From Comamonadaceae bacterium (GTDB taxonomy: Bacteria; Pseudomonadota; Gammaproteobacteria; Burkholderiales; Burkholderiaceae_C): a DNA stretch of 62,725 nt. Positions 61,966-62,725 of this stretch are shown piece after piece. Location of the stretch: positions 1-62,725 of the forward strand of contig CANFCG010000013.1 in NCBI GenBank assembly GCA_947445115.1, written 5' to 3'. Under the pieces are notes generated by a model. That model searched no databases. It saw only the letters and a program-made list of their open reading frames with translations, and was not told where the DNA came from. The first letter of the stretch is position 1, and the number at the start of each line of letters is the position of its first letter. A program made the translations under genes and the position numbers.

Positions 61966-62725
61966 TTACGCAACCGTGACTTGCACTTTTTTGCCTGCTT
62001 CAATCAGTTCGCCCCATGTGGTCTCGTCCACCACAATGCCATCCACACGGCGCTTGGCGCGGTACGCCCGCTCTGGGTCGCCAGCGGTTTGTACGCCCGT
62101 AAAGCCTTGTGCAGCGGGGCTTTGCTTGAGCCAATCGATGAAGCTACTCGCTTCCTGTGCAAAAATATTTTGTGTACCTAAGCGCTCTGGCGAAATCAAA
62201 ATCGTGAGCATGGAGTTGTACACCGCACGCTTGCTATCTGCCGCTCGGTGCCACGTGCCGCCGCCGCACAGCGCGCCGCCCAGCAGCTCGCAAGCGACCG
62301 CCATGCCAAAACCTTTGTGCTCGCCAAAGGGCATGAGTGCGCCGAGTTGAACTTCACCCGCAGGGTCTGGGTTTTGCGACACCACGACCACGCCTGGGTT
62401 GTTGGTGGGTAGCCCCTTCTCGTCAATCAAATAACCATCGGGGACTTGCTCGCCTTTGTTGTAAGCCACGCGCATCTTGCCTTGCGCGACACGACTGGTG
62501 GCGAAGTCCAGCACGAAGGGCTTATCCGTCTGATAGCCTGCGAAGGCCTTATTGACAAGGCTTGCGGCATGGCCTACGGGAATGCCAATACAACAAGGAT
62601 TCGTTCCGTAACGCCCATCACCGCCGCCCCAAGCTGCGACGACAGGACGCGAGAGCACGTTGACGAAATGAATTGACACGAGACCTTCCGCTACAGCCAT
62701 CTCCGCAAAATGTCCGATGCGCCCC
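61966..62725 (-). CDS. Ldh family oxidoreductase (5' end missing)
   Basis: The visible 250 residues (GRIGHFAEMAVAEGLVSIHFVNV onwards) belong to the malate/L-lactate/ureidoglycolate dehydrogenase family. Signs are WGGGDGRYGTNPCCIGIP, LDFATSRVAQGKMRVA, and MPFGEHKGFGMAVACELLGGAL. It is an NAD(P)-dependent 2-hydroxyacid dehydrogenase; the substrate is undetermined. The N-terminal 90 or so residues lie beyond the right edge. It precedes the NUDIX/MBL gene on the same strand by 18 bases, so the two may be co-transcribed. Confidence 0.88.
   Translation of the reverse strand, partial: GRIGHFAEMAVAEGLVSIHFVNVLSRPVVAAWGGGDGRYGTNPCCIGIPVGHAASLVNKAFAGYQTDKPFVLDFATSRVAQGKMRVAYNKGEQVPDGYLIDEKGLPTNNPGVVVVSQNPDPAGEVQLGALMPFGEHKGFGMAVACELLGGALCGGGTWHRAADSKRAVYNSMLTILISPERLGTQNIFAQEASSFIDWLKQSPAAQGFTGVQTAGDPERAYRAKRRVDGIVVDETTWGELIEAGKKVQVTVA

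Overview
The window is a gene-dense bacterial chromosome segment with a moderately high GC content. Gene content and order suggest a betaproteobacterium of the order Burkholderiales, most likely Comamonadaceae-like. Supporting signs are a Gram-negative porin ending in Phe, split transhydrogenase genes (pntA1/pntA2/pntB), the dapA-bamC-metallohydrolase order, the tsaB-rimI-uracil glycosylase order, purC-purE-purK-tsaC, and a PA1782-like kinase beside nitrate assimilation genes. There is no prophage, complete insertion sequence, CRISPR array or rRNA. One tRNA, tRNA-Ile2(CAU), is present.

Layout. 1-3.4 kb: pyk (cut by the left edge) and pgk, separated by an opposite-strand alginate lyase gene. 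3.4-7.4 kb: msrQ, phoH, ruvA-ruvB and a histidine phosphatase. 7.4-11.6 kb: a tightly overlapping envelope cluster (ArnT-like glycosyltransferase, two tandem PAP2 phosphatases, a diiron ferritin-like protein, rfaE2). 11.7-14.6 kb: the proton-translocating transhydrogenase. 14.6-17.6 kb: Bor-like lipoprotein, degenerate uracil glycosylase, short rimI, tsaB and a DMT transporter, divergent from dacB. 19-24.7 kb: SGNH lipoprotein, tsaC, purK-purE-purC and fba. 24.8-30.3 kb: porin, tRNA-Ile2, a second DMT transporter, tsaD and a three-domain FkbM/TPR/GT9-like protein.

30.3-44.7 kb is a complete assimilatory nitrate island. It holds a fused PP2C phosphatase/Ser-Thr kinase, a NarK-type nitrate carrier, an nrtABD-type nitrate ABC importer, nirB, a soluble periplasmic PilJ-domain protein, nirD, nasA, ybiB and cobA. 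The carrier, the ABC importer and nirB each have a clear sigma-54 promoter, which points to general nitrogen control. cobA makes the siroheme precursor needed by NirB. 45-50.9 kb: metallohydrolase, bamC, dapA, methyltransferase, a 44-residue membrane protein, an MFS carrier and a divergent AEC carrier. 50.9-54 kb: priA and ybeY. 54-60.4 kb: an ABC importer of the AfuABC type, followed without a break by transaldolase, pgi and a DUF6434 protein. The context and binding-site residues point to sugar-phosphate uptake. 60.4 kb to the end: a NUDIX/metallo-beta-lactamase fusion and a partial Ldh-family dehydrogenase.

Two repeat families are scattered through the window. The first is a dRS3-like palindrome (ATTCCC-N8-GGGAAT, or a GATCCCC variant) with at least 11 copies, several inside coding sequence (DMT transporter, tsaD, nrtB, priA) or at gene junctions (tsaB/rimI, afuA/afuB). 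The second has the core GGGGACAGACCC, with two copies at the ends of msrQ and purK. A third signal is a short motif, GGATAAGGCTTGCAG with core AAGGCTT. It is strongly over-represented inside genes without disturbing them, and behaves like an uptake-type or chromosome-organisation word rather than a transposed repeat.
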